Assembly: GCA_039964455.1 (NCBI GenBank)
Contig: JBDVXK010000003.1
Span: 53,684 to 117,683 of the forward strand
DNA from: CALJFL01 sp039964455
Lineage (GTDB): Bacteria > Pseudomonadota > Gammaproteobacteria > Pseudomonadales > Halieaceae
Length of the DNA: 64,000 nt
Direction: 5' to 3'
The translations under genes were made by a program, and so were the position numbers. Position 1 is the first letter of the stretch, and each line of letters begins with the position of its first letter. This document shows, piece by piece, positions 26,229-34,976 of this stretch. Under the pieces are notes generated by a model. It was not told the origin of the DNA. It searched no databases and worked only from the letters and a program-made list of their open reading frames with translations.

Positions 26229-27371
26229 TCAGCGCTGCAATATCGTTACGGCACTGATGCCGGGCGCGCCGTATACGTGGGTGTAACCCAGCTTGGGATC
26301 ACCGGGAACCTGGTGCTCGCCTGCCTGTCCGCGCAACTGCAATACATTCTCGTACACCTGACGCAGACCAGATGCCCCTATGGGCTCGCCGTTAGCCAGG
26401 CAGCCGCCGTCGGTGTTTACCGGAAAGCTGCCATCGATACGTGTTGCGCCAGAAGCGATCAACTGTTCCTGTTCACCGTGTTCACAAAAGCCATTCTCGG
26501 CCATGTGCATAATCTCGGCACCGGATTCCGTATCCTGTAACTGGGCCACATCGATGTCCTTGGGACCAACACCGGCCATCTCGAAGGCTGCACGGGAAGC
26601 ATCAACCGTTGGGCCATCAACTTGCTGCAGTGCCTGACTTGGAGCAAATACCTCGAACGAGCCATAGCGCCGTGATTTAAGCACCGCTGACTTGAGATAC
26701 ACCGGGGTATCGCAATATTCCTTGGCTTTATCGGCACGGCAAACGATCAGGGCGACACCGCCTTCACCGGGTGCGCAAAACATGAACTTGGTCAGGGGGT
26801 CATTGACCATCATGCTTTCGGCGACCTGTTCTGCACTCACCGGCTCACGGCGCCAGGCATTGGGGTTCAGCGCACCGTTGGTGAACGCTTTCTCAGCCAC
26901 CCGGGCGAGGGTCTCATTGGAGATGCCGTAGTCGTGCATGTACTTCTGGATTTTCATGGCGAAGAACTGCGTGGTCAGCATAAGACCAACCTCGCCATAC
27001 CAGTTACCCAGGCCAAGGTCCGCGGGGTTGGCATTGAAAGCACCGCGGGCATGTTTATCAAAGCCTACAACCAGACCCAGATCATGCTCGCCTGACTTGA
27101 TCGCGGCGTATGCCGCCATTAACGAGCTGCCACCCGTGGCACAGCCATTGGCAACATTGATAAAGGGCAAGCCGGTTAACCCAAGTTCGTTACCCAGCGA
27201 ATCGGCATTACCCGAGCTGGCGCTTCCGCCAAACGCGAACTGCACATCTGACCATTCAATGCCCGCATCTTTCAGCGCTTCACGCGCAGCGTAAGCACCC
27301 TGCTGTAATCCGGATCGCGAAGGTGTGCGACCAAAAGGGTGTATTCCTATTCCTACAATTGCCACATCCAT
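26229..27371 (-). CDS. SCP2-type thiolase
   Basis: A 380-residue thiolase-fold protein of the lipid-transfer/SCP2 class. The nucleophilic cysteine lies in FINVANGCATGGSSLMAAY; the C-terminal half has NTDGGCLANGEPIGASG and HVYGAPG. It is paired with a DUF35 OB-fold protein encoded immediately upstream (3-base gap). Such pairs occur in steroid side-chain degradation (Ltp2/ChsH2 type), where the partner is needed for retro-aldol or thiolytic cleavage. Here it would release an acyl-CoA or small fragment from a branched CoA ester. Thiolase and aldolase modes cannot be told apart from sequence alone. Confidence 0.88.
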   Translation of the reverse strand: MDVAIVGIGIHPFGRTPSRSGLQQGAYAAREALKDAGIEWSDVQFAFGGSASSGNADSLGNELGLTGLPFINVANGCATGGSSLMAAYAAIKSGEHDLGLVVGFDKHARGAFNANPADLGLGNWYGEVGLMLTTQFFAMKIQKYMHDYGISNETLARVAEKAFTNGALNPNAWRREPVSAEQVAESMMVNDPLTKFMFCAPGEGGVALIVCRADKAKEYCDTPVYLKSAVLKSRRYGSFEVFAPSQALQQVDGPTVDASRAAFEMAGVGPKDIDVAQLQDTESGAEIMHMAENGFCEHGEQEQLIASGATRIDGSFPVNTDGGCLANGEPIGASGLRQVYENVLQLRGQAGEHQVPGDPKLGYTHVYGAPGISAVTILQR

Positions 27372-27374
27372 AAC

Positions 27375-27818
27375 TCAGGCTCCCGTCTCGTTCGCATCAA
27401 CCGGTTTGAAAAAGAAACTGATCACTTCGTCACCATTGTCCTCGGTACGCCAGGTATCGAAGACCACGTCCATCTCCATACCAATGGTGATTTTATCGGG
27501 GTCGCTCTCAGTCAGGCGACCTTCCACCCTCACCCCACCGGGCAACTCAAGATAACCTACGCCATACGGCTTGAAGGTCTCTGGGGTCTCGTTGCTGTGA
27601 TACGGCGATTTGGGCATAAATTGCTGCACTGTCCAGGTCCACAGAGTGCCGCGGCTGGGCAACTCCTCAACAGTGACATCCTGGCTACTGCAGGCCATGC
27701 AGGACTGCGCTGCCGGGAAAGTGGCGATACCACAGTGCTGACAACGACTGCCCAGCAAGGCGGGCTCCGTGGAAGGCCAGGTAAACAGGCCTTCGGCAAT
27801 TGGGACTTGTTGGCTCAT
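27375..27818 (-). CDS. DUF35 OB-fold / zinc-ribbon partner of the thiolase
   Basis: A 147-residue protein with an N-terminal zinc ribbon, CQHCG and CMACS (two CxxC pairs), followed by an OB-fold part (VEELPSRGTLWTWTVQQF and YLELPGGVRVEGRL). It is the usual small partner of SCP2-type thiolases or aldolases and may channel or position acyl-CoA. It lies 3 bases from the thiolase gene, supporting complex formation. A GGAG ribosome-binding site is present somewhat far from the ATG. Confidence 0.88.
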   Translation of the reverse strand: MSQQVPIAEGLFTWPSTEPALLGSRCQHCGIATFPAAQSCMACSSQDVTVEELPSRGTLWTWTVQQFMPKSPYHSNETPETFKPYGVGYLELPGGVRVEGRLTESDPDKITIGMEMDVVFDTWRTEDNGDEVISFFFKPVDANETGA

Positions 27819-27874
27819 GAGCTCACTACTCCAAAATAAGTTCGCGCTGTGTTAGCAATCAGCGCAGTTCCTGA

Positions 27875-29281
27875 TCAAAGCGTCAGGCCGTTCATCCAGT
27901 TACCATGGAAGCCATTGGGCACACGCGTGGGGATATGTACCTTGGCCAATGGCCCGTCGCTGATGCCACCGGCACTCAATATAGAAAGGTAGGCTCCCTC
28001 TTCCGGGTTGTGAACGAAGCACATCAACCAGCCGTCTTCCTCGCGCTCGCTATCCGGATTAGGCACGTGTACTGGCTCGCCGGCATTGGCTTCCACCCCA
28101 TAATCCCAGAGAGTCGTCTCACCGGTTTGGAAATCAAAACGGCCGGTGCAATTGTAGCCGTGCGCGTCCCCCCAATCGTGGTTGGATGAGGCCGCGAAAC
28201 CGTAGCGATAATCCTTGCCCATACGACGCTCATCAACGCGAGAAAATTCGCAGAAGGTATCTGCAAAGCGCTCATTGCTGACTCGACCAGTCGCCAGATC
28301 CAGAGTCATCCGATACATTCTGCGCGGCTGCTTCTCGACACCTGTACCCTGCGCCTGTGTAAAGGGAATCGAGTTGATCCAGATGTAATCAATAACAATT
28401 TCACCGTTACGCTCGAAACCATTACAGAAATGCCAACTGAAAAACGCCTCTGTCTCAAATACCTTATTGGCGCCATTACCATCGCGCGGGATGACCACTA
28501 TGCGCGTCCCGAGGTCCGGCTCCCAAAGGAAAGGGTCCTCGCCTTTCATGGCTTTTTCGATACTGTGAAACGCCGGTGCATAAAAAATAATGACGTAGTT
28601 CTCGGTAATCTGTAGATCGTGAATGATGCCCTTGCGCTCGAATTCCACGGGCACGGTTTTCATGTGCTTACCGGCAGCGTCGAAAACCTGCAGCCAGTAG
28701 TTCGGGCTGTCCCAACGCTGAGTACAGGTAATCAGTTGCCCTGTATCCGGACAAACCTTGGGGTGTGCAGTCAATGCATCACCAGGCTTTAGTGCGCCGT
28801 CATAGTCATACAAGCCAACTGTGGACAAGTCGTTATTCAGCAGGTGCGGAAACCCGCCCTCCCACATGGCAAACAGCTTGTCGCCGTGATAAATCACATT
28901 GGTATTGGCGGTATTTCTCACGGGGTGGGGCTCGCCGCCGGCGGCAATCACATCTTCGGGAACTTCCAGCAATTTACCGACACTTCCGTAAATCAGGCGA
29001 TCGTACTTGCGCTCGGTCTTCAGGTGACTGGTTTCCACCCACCGGTTCTTGTATTCAACATGACCATCTTTAAAGTAGACGGCGTGAACCATGCCATCGC
29101 CATCCAGGGGATACACATAGTGGTTAGGCTGATAGGCAACATTGGCACCGTCGCGCATGAAAGCGCCGGTCAGGGCGGTGGGGATTTCCCCTTCTACCCG
29201 CAGCTGGCTCTCGTCGAAATCGCACTCCTCGGTGACAGGGGCGTAGTTACCCTGCAAGTAGGGAAAAGCACTCAAATCCAT
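27875..29281 (-). CDS. Carotenoid-cleavage-type oxygenase (1)
   Basis: A 468-residue member of the carotenoid oxygenase / RPE65 family, a seven-bladed propeller that uses Fe(II) and O2 to cut a conjugated C=C bond. The four iron histidines are visible: H173 (TAHPKV), H221 (IIHDLQITENY), H284 (FSWHFCNG) and H459 (GFHGNW). Family members cleave carotenoids, apocarotenoids, stilbenes or phenylpropenes; which one applies here is not shown. It is the first gene of a seven-gene minus-strand operon and has a predicted TetR operator 91 bases upstream. It differs clearly from the other two paralogues at 37126 and 38568. Confidence 0.92.
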   Translation of the reverse strand: MDLSAFPYLQGNYAPVTEECDFDESQLRVEGEIPTALTGAFMRDGANVAYQPNHYVYPLDGDGMVHAVYFKDGHVEYKNRWVETSHLKTERKYDRLIYGSVGKLLEVPEDVIAAGGEPHPVRNTANTNVIYHGDKLFAMWEGGFPHLLNNDLSTVGLYDYDGALKPGDALTAHPKVCPDTGQLITCTQRWDSPNYWLQVFDAAGKHMKTVPVEFERKGIIHDLQITENYVIIFYAPAFHSIEKAMKGEDPFLWEPDLGTRIVVIPRDGNGANKVFETEAFFSWHFCNGFERNGEIVIDYIWINSIPFTQAQGTGVEKQPRRMYRMTLDLATGRVSNERFADTFCEFSRVDERRMGKDYRYGFAASSNHDWGDAHGYNCTGRFDFQTGETTLWDYGVEANAGEPVHVPNPDSEREEDGWLMCFVHNPEEGAYLSILSAGGISDGPLAKVHIPTRVPNGFHGNWMNGLTL

Positions 29282-29371
29282 GGGGGTTCTACCTCGGCTC
29301 TGGAAGTTTCTACCCGGTTGTTATCCGGGATGTTAAAACACTGCAGAATATTAGCAGCTCGGATAATATAA

Positions 29372-29389
29372 AAACAGTCTCGTCTGTTT
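29372..29389. promoter_or_regulatory. Predicted TetR operator a
   Basis: AAACAG-N6-CTGTTT, a perfect palindrome with 6-base arms. On the minus strand it is followed by an extended -10-like TGCTAATAT, so it probably covers the -35 of the carotenoid oxygenase (1) operon. It is one of five related sites in the window. Confidence 0.65.
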
Positions 29390-29443
29390 ATTTTATGCCT
29401 CGACAGGACATCCTCACCACCACTTACCGGCTCTGATCTTAAA

Positions 29444-29461
29444 AATCAGTCAACCCTGATT
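29444..29461. promoter_or_regulatory. Predicted TetR operator b
   Basis: AATCAG-N6-CTGATT, a perfect 6-base palindrome, 72 bases upstream of the monooxygenase-TetR gene pair. It overlaps the -35 box of their promoter, which suggests autoregulation. Confidence 0.68.
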
Positions 29462-29488
29462 GTTTCGGTATGCTCTATCTGCTAAGTT
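29460..29488 (+). promoter_or_regulatory. Promoter of the ABM-tetR operon
   Basis: TTGTTT (29460-29465), 17-base spacer ending TGC, TAAGTT (29483-29488). The same form occurs beside operators c, d and e. The -35 overlaps the right arm of operator b. Confidence 0.5.
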
Positions 29489-29532
29489 CGACTGAAGGCT
29501 CGCTCCCAAACCAATTCTAAAAAGGACCCTGC

Positions 29533-29877
29533 ATGACCATTCTCGTTGCCGGCACAGTTGAACTTCCCGCAGAATCTCGTGAGCAGGCGCTCGCCGAAGC
29601 GGCTCCCCTCATGCTTGAAACACTGACTCAGCCAGGTTGTCTCCACTACGTCTGGTCGGCAGACCCGGCATCCGACATCCGGGTCTATGTGTATGAAGAG
29701 TGGAACTCCACCGAAGAGTTTGCCAGCCACCTGGCCGGAGAGTATTACGCCCGCATGTTTGGGCTGATGGGTAAGTACGGGGTCACTAACGCCGTGGTCA
29801 AAAAATACAGAATCGACCACGAAGAGCCTGTCTATGACCCCGAGGGTCGACCCAGAGCAGATTTCTTCTCAGGGTAA
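29533..29877 (+). CDS. Antibiotic biosynthesis monooxygenase (ABM/YgiN) domain protein
   Basis: A 114-residue single-domain ABM protein, a small dimeric ferredoxin-like fold. PGCLHYVWSADPASDIRVYVYEEW and the HLAGEYYARM region follow the family pattern. Some relatives oxidise quinols or polycyclic phenols without cofactor; others have no known activity. It is the first gene of a two-gene operon with the TetR regulator (33-base gap) and is divergent from the carotenoid oxygenase operon, so it probably handles or signals an intermediate of the same pathway. Confidence 0.85.
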   Translation: MTILVAGTVELPAESREQALAEAAPLMLETLTQPGCLHYVWSADPASDIRVYVYEEWNSTEEFASHLAGEYYARMFGLMGKYGVTNAVVKKYRIDHEEPVYDPEGRPRADFFSG

Positions 29878-29910
29878 GGTTTGGCTTCAGGAGTTTGAAC
29901 GGGGAACCGC

Positions 29911-30609
29911 ATGGCGTCCAATAAACCGACAATAACAAGAAAAACCGCCAAGGACAGTGGCGAGGAAGTGAGCTGGCAGGCGCAGAAAAGTGCCATGACT
30001 CGCGACAAGATTCTCGACGCGGCAATCAACTGCTTTATTGCCGAGGGTTATACCAACGTCACTACCGCCAAAGTTGCCAGCACCGCCGGTGTTTCACGGG
30101 GCGCGATGCTGCACCACTTTCCTTCCAAGACAGAATTGATTCAGGCGACGGTTGAATATCTTTACCGAAAACTGCTGGATGACTACACCGAGCGCGTGAA
30201 CCGTATCCCTATTCTCGAAGAAGGCCACGAACGCCGACGTGCAGGCCTCGACGCCTACTGGGGGCACCTGACAGGCGACCTCGCCATGGCCTACCATGAA
30301 TTATGCGTTGCGGGCCGAACAGACCCTGAGCTCAAGGACATTCTTTCGGAGTCCAGCTCCAGCTTTGCCCGTCATGTCGATGAAACCAATACCCAACTCT
30401 TCTCGGAATGGGCGGACACCGGGGATCGCTATCGGTTGGCGATGGACGTCACCCGTTTCATGATGGAAGGAATGGCACTGGGGCAGCTTACCAATGACCG
30501 TAGCAAGCGCATCCCGATGCTACTGGATTATCTTGCCGATAGGCTGGACGAAATCTTCGAGGACGCTGGCAGCTCCAGCGCTATCGCTCGGCACGCCAAC
30601 AAGCAGTAA
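29911..30609 (+). CDS. TetR-family regulator, likely controller of the catabolic island
   Basis: A 232-residue TetR protein. An extended, charged N-terminal tail (about 25 residues) precedes the helix-turn-helix: RDKILDAAINCFIAEGYTNV, VASTAGVSRGAMLHHFPSK. The C-terminal part is a ligand-binding helical domain. It is the only TetR gene in the island between 21.5 and 55.7 kb. Five copies of an 18-bp palindrome, two of them in its own divergent promoter region, make it the best candidate for binding them as a repressor relieved by a pathway metabolite, possibly an acyl-CoA. The binding is inferred. Confidence 0.88.
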   Translation: MASNKPTITRKTAKDSGEEVSWQAQKSAMTRDKILDAAINCFIAEGYTNVTTAKVASTAGVSRGAMLHHFPSKTELIQATVEYLYRKLLDDYTERVNRIPILEEGHERRRAGLDAYWGHLTGDLAMAYHELCVAGRTDPELKDILSESSSSFARHVDETNTQLFSEWADTGDRYRLAMDVTRFMMEGMALGQLTNDRSKRIPMLLDYLADRLDEIFEDAGSSSAIARHANKQ

Positions 30610-30619
30610 AACCGTCGTG

Positions 30620-31759
30620 CTAGCTGGCGCGCGCTACCGGCTGGTCGCTACTCAATGCCATATAGCGGGTCAGGTAATAGGATTCATCACCATACAGCCT
30701 CGCCAGCAGGTGGACGCGCTTGAAATAGTGACTCACTGCAAGCTCATCGGTCATTCCAATACCACCATGCAACTGCACCGCCTGCTGTGAGACCAGCCGG
30801 CCGGCTTCGGCCAGTTTGACCTTGACCGCCGCACACGCAAGGGCAGTCTCGGTAGAGCCCTCTGCCATCTTGATGGCCGCGTTAAAGAGCAAAGATCGAA
30901 GCTCCTCAATCTTGAGGTACATTTCCGCCATTCGGTGCTGTAAGGCCTGAAATTTGCCAATAGGCTGACCGAACTGCTCGCGAGTACGCGTGTATTCAAC
31001 GGTATCGTCCAGCAATACCTGCATAGCGCCCAGCGCCTCGGCACCTATGGCAATAATCGATTCATCGATGACCGCCTCCATCAGGCTGACGCCATCCCCC
31101 GCGGCTCCAAGCAGACTAGCTTCGTCCAGCTGCACGTTGGTGAAGGTAACATTGGCACCGCGACCGCCATCAACCAGGTGCACTGGCTGGCGCTCTACAC
31201 CCGGTGCGCTGCTATCTACAAGAAACAGGGAGACCGTGTCGTTCCCCGTGCTGGCACTGACTACAAGATAATCCGCACAGTGGCCATTGAGCACCGCTAC
31301 TTTGCTACCGCTCAGGCGATAGCCGCCGTCACTAGGCTCTGCACTCGTAGACACTGCTGCCAGGTTATAACTTGCGTTCTCAGCAAAGGCGAATGCCCAC
31401 TGATTGCTGCCGTCAATGATTCCAGGGATGAAGCGCTGCTGCTGTTCAGCGGAGCCAGCGCGGCGTAAAAAACCACCCGCGGTAATTACCGTCGCCAGAT
31501 AAGGCTCGCGCATGAGGCCGCGGCCCAGTGCTTCGCAGATAACCATCACATCGACCGCAGTACCATCAATGCCACCCTGGGCTTCGGTAAAAGGCACGCA
31601 AAGCCAACCCAGTTCAGCGTATTGCTGCCAGACTTTGGCGTCAAAACCGAGCTCGCTGCGCGATAGTTGGCGATGACGCTCTACCTCGCTGGTGTCGCCA
31701 ACCAGGCGGGCAACGCTATCACGTAAAAGAACCTGTTCTTCAGAGAGGGAAAAATCCAC
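30620..31759 (-). CDS. Acyl-CoA dehydrogenase (1)
   Basis: A 379-residue FAD acyl-CoA dehydrogenase. It starts with DFSLSEEQVLLRDSVARL and has the FAD region AFAFAENASYNLAAV, REQFGQPIGKFQALQHRMAEM and the C-terminal QLHGGIGMTDELAVSHYFKR. I chose a GTG start at 31759 because an AGGT site lies 6 bases upstream and the family's N terminus begins there; an ATG at 31795 is possible. It introduces the alpha-beta double bond in an acyl-CoA. Its promoter overlaps operator c and is divergent from an SDR gene. Its sequence resembles members acting on bulky rather than straight-chain acyl-CoA, but this is a weak inference. Confidence 0.88.
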   Translation of the reverse strand: MDFSLSEEQVLLRDSVARLVGDTSEVERHRQLSRSELGFDAKVWQQYAELGWLCVPFTEAQGGIDGTAVDVMVICEALGRGLMREPYLATVITAGGFLRRAGSAEQQQRFIPGIIDGSNQWAFAFAENASYNLAAVSTSAEPSDGGYRLSGSKVAVLNGHCADYLVVSASTGNDTVSLFLVDSSAPGVERQPVHLVDGGRGANVTFTNVQLDEASLLGAAGDGVSLMEAVIDESIIAIGAEALGAMQVLLDDTVEYTRTREQFGQPIGKFQALQHRMAEMYLKIEELRSLLFNAAIKMAEGSTETALACAAVKVKLAEAGRLVSQQAVQLHGGIGMTDELAVSHYFKRVHLLARLYGDESYYLTRYMALSSDQPVARAS

Positions 31760-31816
31760 GGATGACCTGACTAATTGAGTGACGCCGCGGCACATGCCAC
31801 AGCTTTTAAGAAGGAC

Positions 31817-31845
31817 ATGCTAGCAAACGGCCCTGACCAAAACAA
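31817..31845 (-). promoter_or_regulatory. Promoter of acyl-CoA dehydrogenase (1)
   Basis: Minus strand TTGTTT (31845-31840), 17-base spacer ending TGC, TAGCAT (31822-31817). It has the same layout as the promoters next to operators b, d and e, and its -35 overlaps operator c. Confidence 0.5.
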
Positions 31846-31861
31846 TCAGGCCTTACTGTTT
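31844..31861. promoter_or_regulatory. Predicted TetR operator c
   Basis: AATCAG-N6-CTGTTT; the arms match at five of six positions and both fit the consensus AAWCAG / CTGWTT. It lies between the acyl-CoA dehydrogenase (minus) and the SDR-dienelactone hydrolase operon (plus), so one site could control both. Confidence 0.65.
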
Positions 31862-31938
31862 TCTATTTTCGGGAACTAACCTAGACTCAGCTCTGCGCCT
31901 CGCGCATAAGTAACTCTCACTAAACTGATGGGACACCT

Positions 31939-32727
31939 ATGGACCTGGGTATCAAGGGTAAAAAAGCGCTGGTGAATGGCGGCAGTGCGGGATTGGGACT
32001 TGGCAGCGCTAAAGCCTTGGCTGCCGAGGGCGTGGACCTGTACATAAGCGCGCGCGGCGAAGAGAGACTGCAGACCGCGGCCGAAGCGATTCGCCAGGAT
32101 ACCGGTACCACAGTCACAGCCATCGTCGCAGACCACAGCACCGAAAGCGGACGTGAAAAGATCCTGGCGACCTGCCCCGATCCGGACATTCTTGTGGGCA
32201 CCTGTTCGCCGGCGCCCTTCACCCCCGATTTTCGAGACGTGACTGTCGACCAGTGGCACAAGCACCTGGACACCGGACTGATCAGCCCTATCGAATTCAT
32301 CCGCGCCACCATAGACGGTATGTGTGAACGCGGTTTCGGCAGAATCGTCAATATATCGACCGGCGCCAGCAAGTTTCCGGCGGAGATTCGCTTGCTGTCA
32401 GGACCCCCGCGTGCGGCGCTGTCCAACTACACGGTTGCCGTGGCAAAGTCCGTCGCCAAACACAATGTGATGATCAACAATCTGCTACCGGGCATGCATC
32501 ACACAGCCGCCGCCGAGCAGAGGTTTGGTGAGGCCGCCGAGAAGCAAGGCAGCAGTTACGATGCTGTTGTTGAGGACTGGATCAGGGAGTGGCGCATTCC
32601 CGCGGAAAAATTTGGAAATATTGACGACTTTGGAGCGATCTGCGCGATGTTCTGTAGCCAGTACGCCAACTACCTCACCGGGCAAAGCCTGGTGATCGAC
32701 GGTGGCGGGACCACCGCTACCTTTTAG
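31939..32727 (+). CDS. SDR-family protein lacking the catalytic Tyr/Lys pair
   Basis: A 262-residue SDR-fold protein. The cofactor loop is altered (NGGSAGLGLGSA) but the glycines are kept. Where the YxxxK motif is expected, the sequence reads SGPPR in LLSGPPRAALSNY, so both tyrosine and lysine are missing. A divergent SDR subgroup with this type of change is known, with uncertain chemistry. The tail YLTGQSLVIDGGGTTATF is normal for the fold. It is the first gene of a two-gene operon with a dienelactone-hydrolase-type enzyme and has predicted operator c upstream. Confidence 0.82.
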   Translation: MDLGIKGKKALVNGGSAGLGLGSAKALAAEGVDLYISARGEERLQTAAEAIRQDTGTTVTAIVADHSTESGREKILATCPDPDILVGTCSPAPFTPDFRDVTVDQWHKHLDTGLISPIEFIRATIDGMCERGFGRIVNISTGASKFPAEIRLLSGPPRAALSNYTVAVAKSVAKHNVMINNLLPGMHHTAAAEQRFGEAAEKQGSSYDAVVEDWIREWRIPAEKFGNIDDFGAICAMFCSQYANYLTGQSLVIDGGGTTATF

Positions 32728-32746
32728 TTTCAGCCGGAGAGAATAC

Positions 32747-33463
32747 GTGACAACACCAACACCCCTGATTTACCGAGACGGCGATACCGAGTGTCGCGGT
32801 TTCGTTTACCACCCCGGCAATGCTAGCCAGAGCAACCCGGTTGTACTCATATGCCCGGCCTGGGACGGGCTGGTTCAAGAGGTGCATGACAAGGCCGAGA
32901 AGCTCTGCGCCCGGGGCTATATTGCAGTAGGCGTAGATGTATTGGGTGGTGGAAGAACCCTGCAGGATTTTGCCGAGCTGGAGTCAGCACTGGGGCCATT
33001 TTTACAGGACCGCGCCATGCTTCTGCAACGACTGCAGGCGGCGGTGGATGCTGCCGAGAAAGTTGAGGGAGCCGACCCCTCGCGCATGGGGGTAATAGGC
33101 TATTGTTTCGGCGGGCTTTGTGCCTTGGATCTGGCGCGTTCAGGTAAGGGCTTAAAGGCCGTAGTTTCCTTACACGGCGGACTGAACAGCAATGACCTTG
33201 GCGAGTCCACGATCGAGGCAAGTGTGCTTGTACTGCATGGCCACGACGACCCCATGGTCCCGCCTGAACAAGTTACCGCCTTTGCGCAGGAAATGACGCA
33301 GCGCGGCGCCGACTGGCAACTGGTCAGCTATGGCAACACCCTGCATGGCTTTAGCCGGCCGGATGCCAATGCGCCAGAAATGGGTATTGCCTATAACGCC
33401 CTCACCGACCGCCGCTCCTGGCAGGCAATGAGCAATTTCCTGGAGGAAACACTGCGGGCCTGA
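32747..33463 (+). CDS. Dienelactone hydrolase family protein
   Basis: A 238-residue alpha/beta hydrolase with the dienelactone-hydrolase triad: C120 in VIGYCFGGLCALDLA, an aspartate at 167/168 in LHGHDDPMVP, and H200 in TLHGFSRPDA. It would hydrolyse a lactone, enol-lactone or thioester. The GTG at 32747 has a CGGAGAGA ribosome-binding site; an upstream ATG at 32702 would overlap the SDR gene and adds residues not typical of the family. In the island it may open a lactone formed after ring hydroxylation. Confidence 0.88.
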   Translation: MTTPTPLIYRDGDTECRGFVYHPGNASQSNPVVLICPAWDGLVQEVHDKAEKLCARGYIAVGVDVLGGGRTLQDFAELESALGPFLQDRAMLLQRLQAAVDAAEKVEGADPSRMGVIGYCFGGLCALDLARSGKGLKAVVSLHGGLNSNDLGESTIEASVLVLHGHDDPMVPPEQVTAFAQEMTQRGADWQLVSYGNTLHGFSRPDANAPEMGIAYNALTDRRSWQAMSNFLEETLRA

Positions 33464-33495
33464 GCACTGTTAACGGAACAAGTATCTCCCGGCGG

Positions 33496-34863
33496 TCAGC
33501 TACGGCTGCCATCGATAAAATCGTCGACCAGCTCATGCAGCCTTGAAACACGACTTTCCTGACCCGCAAGATAAGAGCCCTTGTAACCACGAGAATGCAT
33601 GGCACGCTGCTGGCTCGGGAATATGGACATATCCTGATCTATGACCAGCCCCATCGTTTTCTCTCCGGGTTCAAACAAGTCGTGCTCCACCACGGCATCG
33701 CGCTCGACGAGTCCCGCGGTCGTTCGCACCGGCTCAGTCACGCCTTCAGGTGCTGGCGCATACCACCAATTATCGAAAAGACATTTTTCGGGGTCCGTAG
33801 GGTGCGGCCGCGTGCGCAGAAAATGAAAGCCATCTACCCAGACTGAAACCGCAAAATTGGGGAAAAGCGTATAGTGATAAGCGTCAGTCAGCTGGCTGTC
33901 ATTGAGATTATTAAAATAGGTATAACCACGCTCCGGCCCCAGCTTCCTGCGCGCCTGCTGCAGGGCCTCGCGCGTATCCTCTCCCCGGCCGGTGAAATCC
34001 TCTGGATCCAAATCCCACTCCGCCAGCACGCTGGCCAGGGGCTCGCCGATAATACCCGTCTTGTCGATGGCCGGGCCCGCATAGCCACCGAGCATGATCA
34101 TCCGGCTGTGACCCTCGTCTGACATATCAAATCGCGTGGTCTTGTAACTGGTGTCTATACCGGAGTGAATACGTAACTTCTCTACCGCTGCACCCGCTGG
34201 ACGGTGCACCGTATTGACGTGATAAGACTCATTGAAATTATCCATCACAACCTTCCAGTTCACCGGGGCGATGGTGGATGTGGCCTGATAACGTTTCCAA
34301 CTCGGAAGATCGTAGGCCTCCCACTCTTCCCAGACTGGCCCCAGCCATTCCCGCAGGCTGACACAGTCGGGGTTCATATTGACCCAGATAAATCCGGCAA
34401 AGGTGTCACAGGGAATCTCGGCCAGGCGCAACTTACCGCAGGGATCTCCCTGTGGGAAATCGTCCGAATCCTGCACAAAGTTCAACTCACCATCGGTGGT
34501 CCATGCCCAGCTGTGGTAGGGACATACAAAACGCCGAACATGCCCTTTCGCTTCACTGACCAGCCGCTGACCGCGGTGCTGGCAGACATTATAGAATGCC
34601 TTGATACTGCCATCGGTCTGCCTGACCATCAGGATAGATTCGGCGCCTACCTCTTCCTGCTGCCAGTCACCCGGGTTAGGCATCTCGTCCTCACGGCCCA
34701 GAAGCAACCATACTCGGGTCCAGATAGTGTCCCACTCCTGGCGGGCAAACTCAGCCGACGTATAGCGATGACCGTCCAGCTTATGGCCCCGAATATCCTG
34801 TTGTGGCCAATCCGGGAGATCACTAGGCATGACATCAGTGGCGTTGTCGCTCAGACGTTCCAT
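33496..34863 (-). CDS. Rieske non-heme iron oxygenase, alpha subunit (2)
   Basis: A 455-residue oxygenase. The Rieske ligands are C94, H96, C114 and H117 (CQHRG, CPYHSW), and the mononuclear iron histidines are H215 and H220 in NESYHVNTVHRP. The ATG at 34863 has an AGGA site 7 bases upstream; the frame is open for 23 more codons, which are not needed. As with the other two, no dedicated ferredoxin, reductase or beta subunit is adjacent. It is divergent from an NTF2-fold gene at 34977, with which it shares a promoter region containing a degenerate version of the island palindrome. Confidence 0.9.
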   Translation of the reverse strand: MERLSDNATDVMPSDLPDWPQQDIRGHKLDGHRYTSAEFARQEWDTIWTRVWLLLGREDEMPNPGDWQQEEVGAESILMVRQTDGSIKAFYNVCQHRGQRLVSEAKGHVRRFVCPYHSWAWTTDGELNFVQDSDDFPQGDPCGKLRLAEIPCDTFAGFIWVNMNPDCVSLREWLGPVWEEWEAYDLPSWKRYQATSTIAPVNWKVVMDNFNESYHVNTVHRPAGAAVEKLRIHSGIDTSYKTTRFDMSDEGHSRMIMLGGYAGPAIDKTGIIGEPLASVLAEWDLDPEDFTGRGEDTREALQQARRKLGPERGYTYFNNLNDSQLTDAYHYTLFPNFAVSVWVDGFHFLRTRPHPTDPEKCLFDNWWYAPAPEGVTEPVRTTAGLVERDAVVEHDLFEPGEKTMGLVIDQDMSIFPSQQRAMHSRGYKGSYLAGQESRVSRLHELVDDFIDGSRS

Positions 34864-34943
34864 ATCGTGTTCCTGTGCTCTACTTAATTTATGTTGGTAA
34901 GCGGCTCTCAGCTGAAAATTATCACACGCCAAGCTGCTAGAAT

Positions 34944-34961
34944 AAACAGACCCACCAGGTA
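34944..34961. promoter_or_regulatory. Degenerate candidate TetR site
   Basis: One good half-site AAACAG, a 6-base spacer and a poor second half (CAGGTA, three of six matches). On the minus strand the good half lies at the same distance from a GATAAT -10 box as in the stronger sites. It may be a weak operator for Rieske oxygenase (2) or chance. Confidence 0.25.
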
Positions 34962-34976
34962 CCGAAGGAATTGCTT

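Noticed and set aside
27857..27876. AATCAG and CTGATC arms between carotenoid oxygenase (1) and the DUF35 gene
   Set aside because: The spacer is 8 bases, not 6, the right arm has a mismatch, and the site lies inside an operon at a gene end. It does not fit the operator set.
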